Notes under the pieces: generated by a model
The model's database searches: none
Seen by the model: the letters and a program-made list of their open reading frames with translations, nothing else
Told to the model about the DNA's origin: nothing
Origin: Trochalopteron elliotii
Taxonomy: Eukaryota; Chordata; Aves; Passeriformes; Leiothrichidae
NCBI GenBank assembly: GCA_024734555.1
Contig: JANPWX010000038.1
Span: forward strand, 4,214,454-4,278,453
Direction: 5' to 3'
DNA: 64,000 nt
Shown: positions 61,885-64,000 of the stretch, piece by piece
How positions within the stretch are numbered: the first letter of the stretch is position 1
Layout of the letters: each line of letters starts with the position of its first letter
Position numbers and translations under genes: made by a program

Positions 61885-62482
61885 GTTAGCCCATCAACAC
61901 TGTCCTGGAGTGCCTCCAGCATTGCCAGCCAGGCAAGGGAGGAGCCTGTCCCACTCTGCTCTGCACTGGAGTGGCCTCACCTCCAGTGCTGGGGGCAGTT
62001 TTGGGTGCCACAATATAAAAAAGACATTAAAATATTAGACATTATCCAAAGGAAGACAGAAAAGATGGTGAAGTGTCTGGAGGGGAAGCCATGTGAGGAG
62101 CAGCTGAGGTCACTTGGTCTGTTCAGCCTGGAGGAGGCTGAGGGGAGACCTCATTGCAGCCTGCAACTTCCTTGTGAGGGGAAGAGGAGGGGCAGACATT
62201 GATCTCTTCTCTGTGGTGACCAGTGGCAGAACTCAAAGGAATGGGCTGAAATTGTGTCAGATTTATTAGAGAAAGGTTCTTCACACAGAGAGTGGCAGGG
62301 CACTGGAACAGGCTCCCCAGGGAAGTGGTCACAGCACCAAGCCTGACAGAGTTTAGGAAGTGTTTGGACAATGCTGTCAAGCATATGGTGAGACTGGGGG
62401 ATGGTGCCATGCAGGGCCAGGAATTGGATTTGATGATCCTGATGGATCCCTTCTCACACAGCTTATTCTGTGAATCTATGAC
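61885..62482 (+). mobile_element. CR1 LINE fragment, 5'-truncated
   Basis: A plus-strand CR1 copy of about 600 bases. It opens near CCATCAACACTGTCCTGGAG and runs through CAGTTTTGGGTGCCACAATA (61,997 onward) and the coding segments QRKTEKMVKCLEGKP (about 62,050) and GHWNRLPREVV (about 62,300), which are hallmarks of the reverse-transcriptase C-terminus. It ends in GATGATCCTGATGGATCCC and the tail TTATTCTGTGAATCTATG (62,463-62,480). Frame breaks near 62,200-62,290 make it inactive. The left boundary is blurred and could lie some tens of bases further left. It is the same subfamily as the minus-strand copy at 56,984-57,713. Confidence 0.95.
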
Positions 62483-64000
62483 TAATGGCCTGATGTGAAA
62501 GCCCATGTCCACACTTGTACAATTCTCCCCATGCTCCTGGTAGCTTGGATGTCCCAAAGCAGCTTCTCTGATCACCCTGGTAAGAGTAAGGTGCAGATCA
62601 GCCTGCATCTGTATCTGCAGCCATCAGAGATGTGAGAAATTATGTGCTTCCATAACAATACAATGTAATACATGTGTAATATTTGGGAGAATGCCTTTCA
62701 GTAGGAAAGAAAACTGAGTGCGTATTTCCCCCTCCCATCTGTTTGTGTGGGAAACCAATACAGCGCACTTTTTTTACAAGTGATAAAATACAACTGATGT
62801 AATTCACAACTGCTAAAACCAGACTAAACTCTCTAAAATTATCATTATTATTATTACTAGTCATAGTAGAAGTAATGCAATATTAAATATTGAACACAAA
62901 TTCAGGAAAGAAACCATTATTTTTCATTAATGTCAGACTTCAAGCACTTGATTACATCATGATGGAAAAGCAAACTATTGGACTTCTAAAGAACATCTTT
63001 TATGAAACCAAACAAAATTAAGGGGTTTTAAATTGAAAAGAAAACTTTTTTTTTTCTGGTCCTTACAGCTGGTATGTAAAAAAAAAAATTGTAAGAAAAA
63101 TATGGAAAGTGAAAGGCTTGGGGATTTTAATTTCTCAACTTCACTGGATTAAGAAAGAAAAAGGTTCTGCTAAAATTTTTAGATAATGTATTTAAAATCA
63201 CATGAGAGTAGAATTATTATATCTCCAGTATTTCTAAGATAGGTGAGAGACTGCAGACTGAAAGATAGGAAGTAATATTTCATTAAAGTCAATGAGAGTC
63301 AAACAAAGAAACATCATTAGGAAAGAGATGCTAGGATTCTTCTGCTTCCCCAGAGTCTCAAGCACATTTCTAATTTTGCTCTTCCTTTAACCCCTATTTT
63401 ACACACACACAAGTATTGCTTAGGATCATTTGTTGAGTTGTATGCAAGATGAGATCCCAGAGTGATCTGTAGACTGGATTTGGGTTTTAGAGGCTGGTAA
63501 ATAAAAATCTGTCAAAAACTGACTCTCACAAACAAGGAGAATTTAACTGTGCCAGGCACATCACAGCAAAGTGAGTCTGAGACAGGAAGCTAAAGCAGAA
63601 AATCTGTGTCTCTCATGCAGCTGAATGTAAACTGTTTTCCTCCAGGAACACATTACAAGATGCATTAATCAAAAACTTAGGAGTAAATACAAATTTTTCC
63701 AGTAAATCCATTCCCAACGTGATTAAGCAAGCAAATAAACTGCTGTACTAGCTAGAATCCAAGACCAGGAAACAGTGTTTCCTGGACTTGCAACAACCCA
63801 CAGTCCTGAATTTCAGCTTAATTCAAGGGTGAAAGTGGAAGCTTAGGGTAATGGGAAACAGAAAATTTCAGCTTTCTCTGGGATAAGAAAAAACATGGTT
63901 TTGTCTATGGTGAGTTCTAAGAGTCTCTAGTTCAAGGTATCTTTGTTGTTGTAGAAGCAATCACATTTGAAATTTATAAAACTGTCTGTAAGGCAGACAT
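62483..64000. other. unique AT-rich sequence to the window end
   Basis: No gene recognised. A short ATT trinucleotide repeat lies at 62,844-62,856, T and A runs at 63,046-63,056 and 63,079-63,088, and a short CA run near 63,402-63,411. The window ends within unremarkable single-copy DNA. Confidence 0.6.

Overview
The window looks like non-coding DNA from a bird genome. The evidence is several 5'-truncated CR1 LINE copies, the dominant retrotransposon of birds and other sauropsids, plus two solo LTRs whose sequences I recognise from memory as bird endogenous-retrovirus families. The background is AT-rich, poor in CpG and full of short A/T runs and dinucleotide repeats. There is no bacterial gene organisation. 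Neoaves, perhaps a songbird, is my inference from the LTR types and was not tested.

I found no protein-coding gene that I can name and no rRNA, tRNA or CRISPR array. Open frames of 60 to 160 codons are scattered on both strands. Their sizes fit chance in DNA of this length, they overlap one another, and those that resemble a known protein lie inside CR1 copies. The window is therefore most simply a gene desert or the inside of one or more very long introns.

Layout: 1-10,640 is unique sequence with small AT-rich repeats and two short exon-like stretches. About 10,640-11,660 looks like a very old LINE of the CR1/L3 group on the minus strand. About 14,846-15,186 is a CR1 3' end (minus), followed closely by a roughly 1.05-kb solo LTR (plus, about 15,548-16,593). 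A CR1 fragment of about 0.7 kb lies at 20,141-20,840 (minus). From 20.8 to 54.8 kb the DNA is mostly unique, with a pentanucleotide repeat, dense palindromes near 34.7 kb, TTGGCA/TGCCAA motifs near 41.4 kb, a perfect hairpin near 42.55 kb, and exon-like stretches near 45.2 and 49.2 kb. A second solo LTR lies at about 54,831-55,363 (minus). Two CR1 copies of one subfamily sit head to head at 56,984-57,713 (minus) and 61,885-62,482 (plus), and an exon-like stretch with a strong splice donor lies between them at 59,477-59,629.

No gene system can be reconstructed and I see no convincing new biological system. The observations most worth checking are the exon candidates at 59,477-59,629 and 49,098-49,235, the palindrome cluster at 34,677-34,759 and the inverted CR1 pair.
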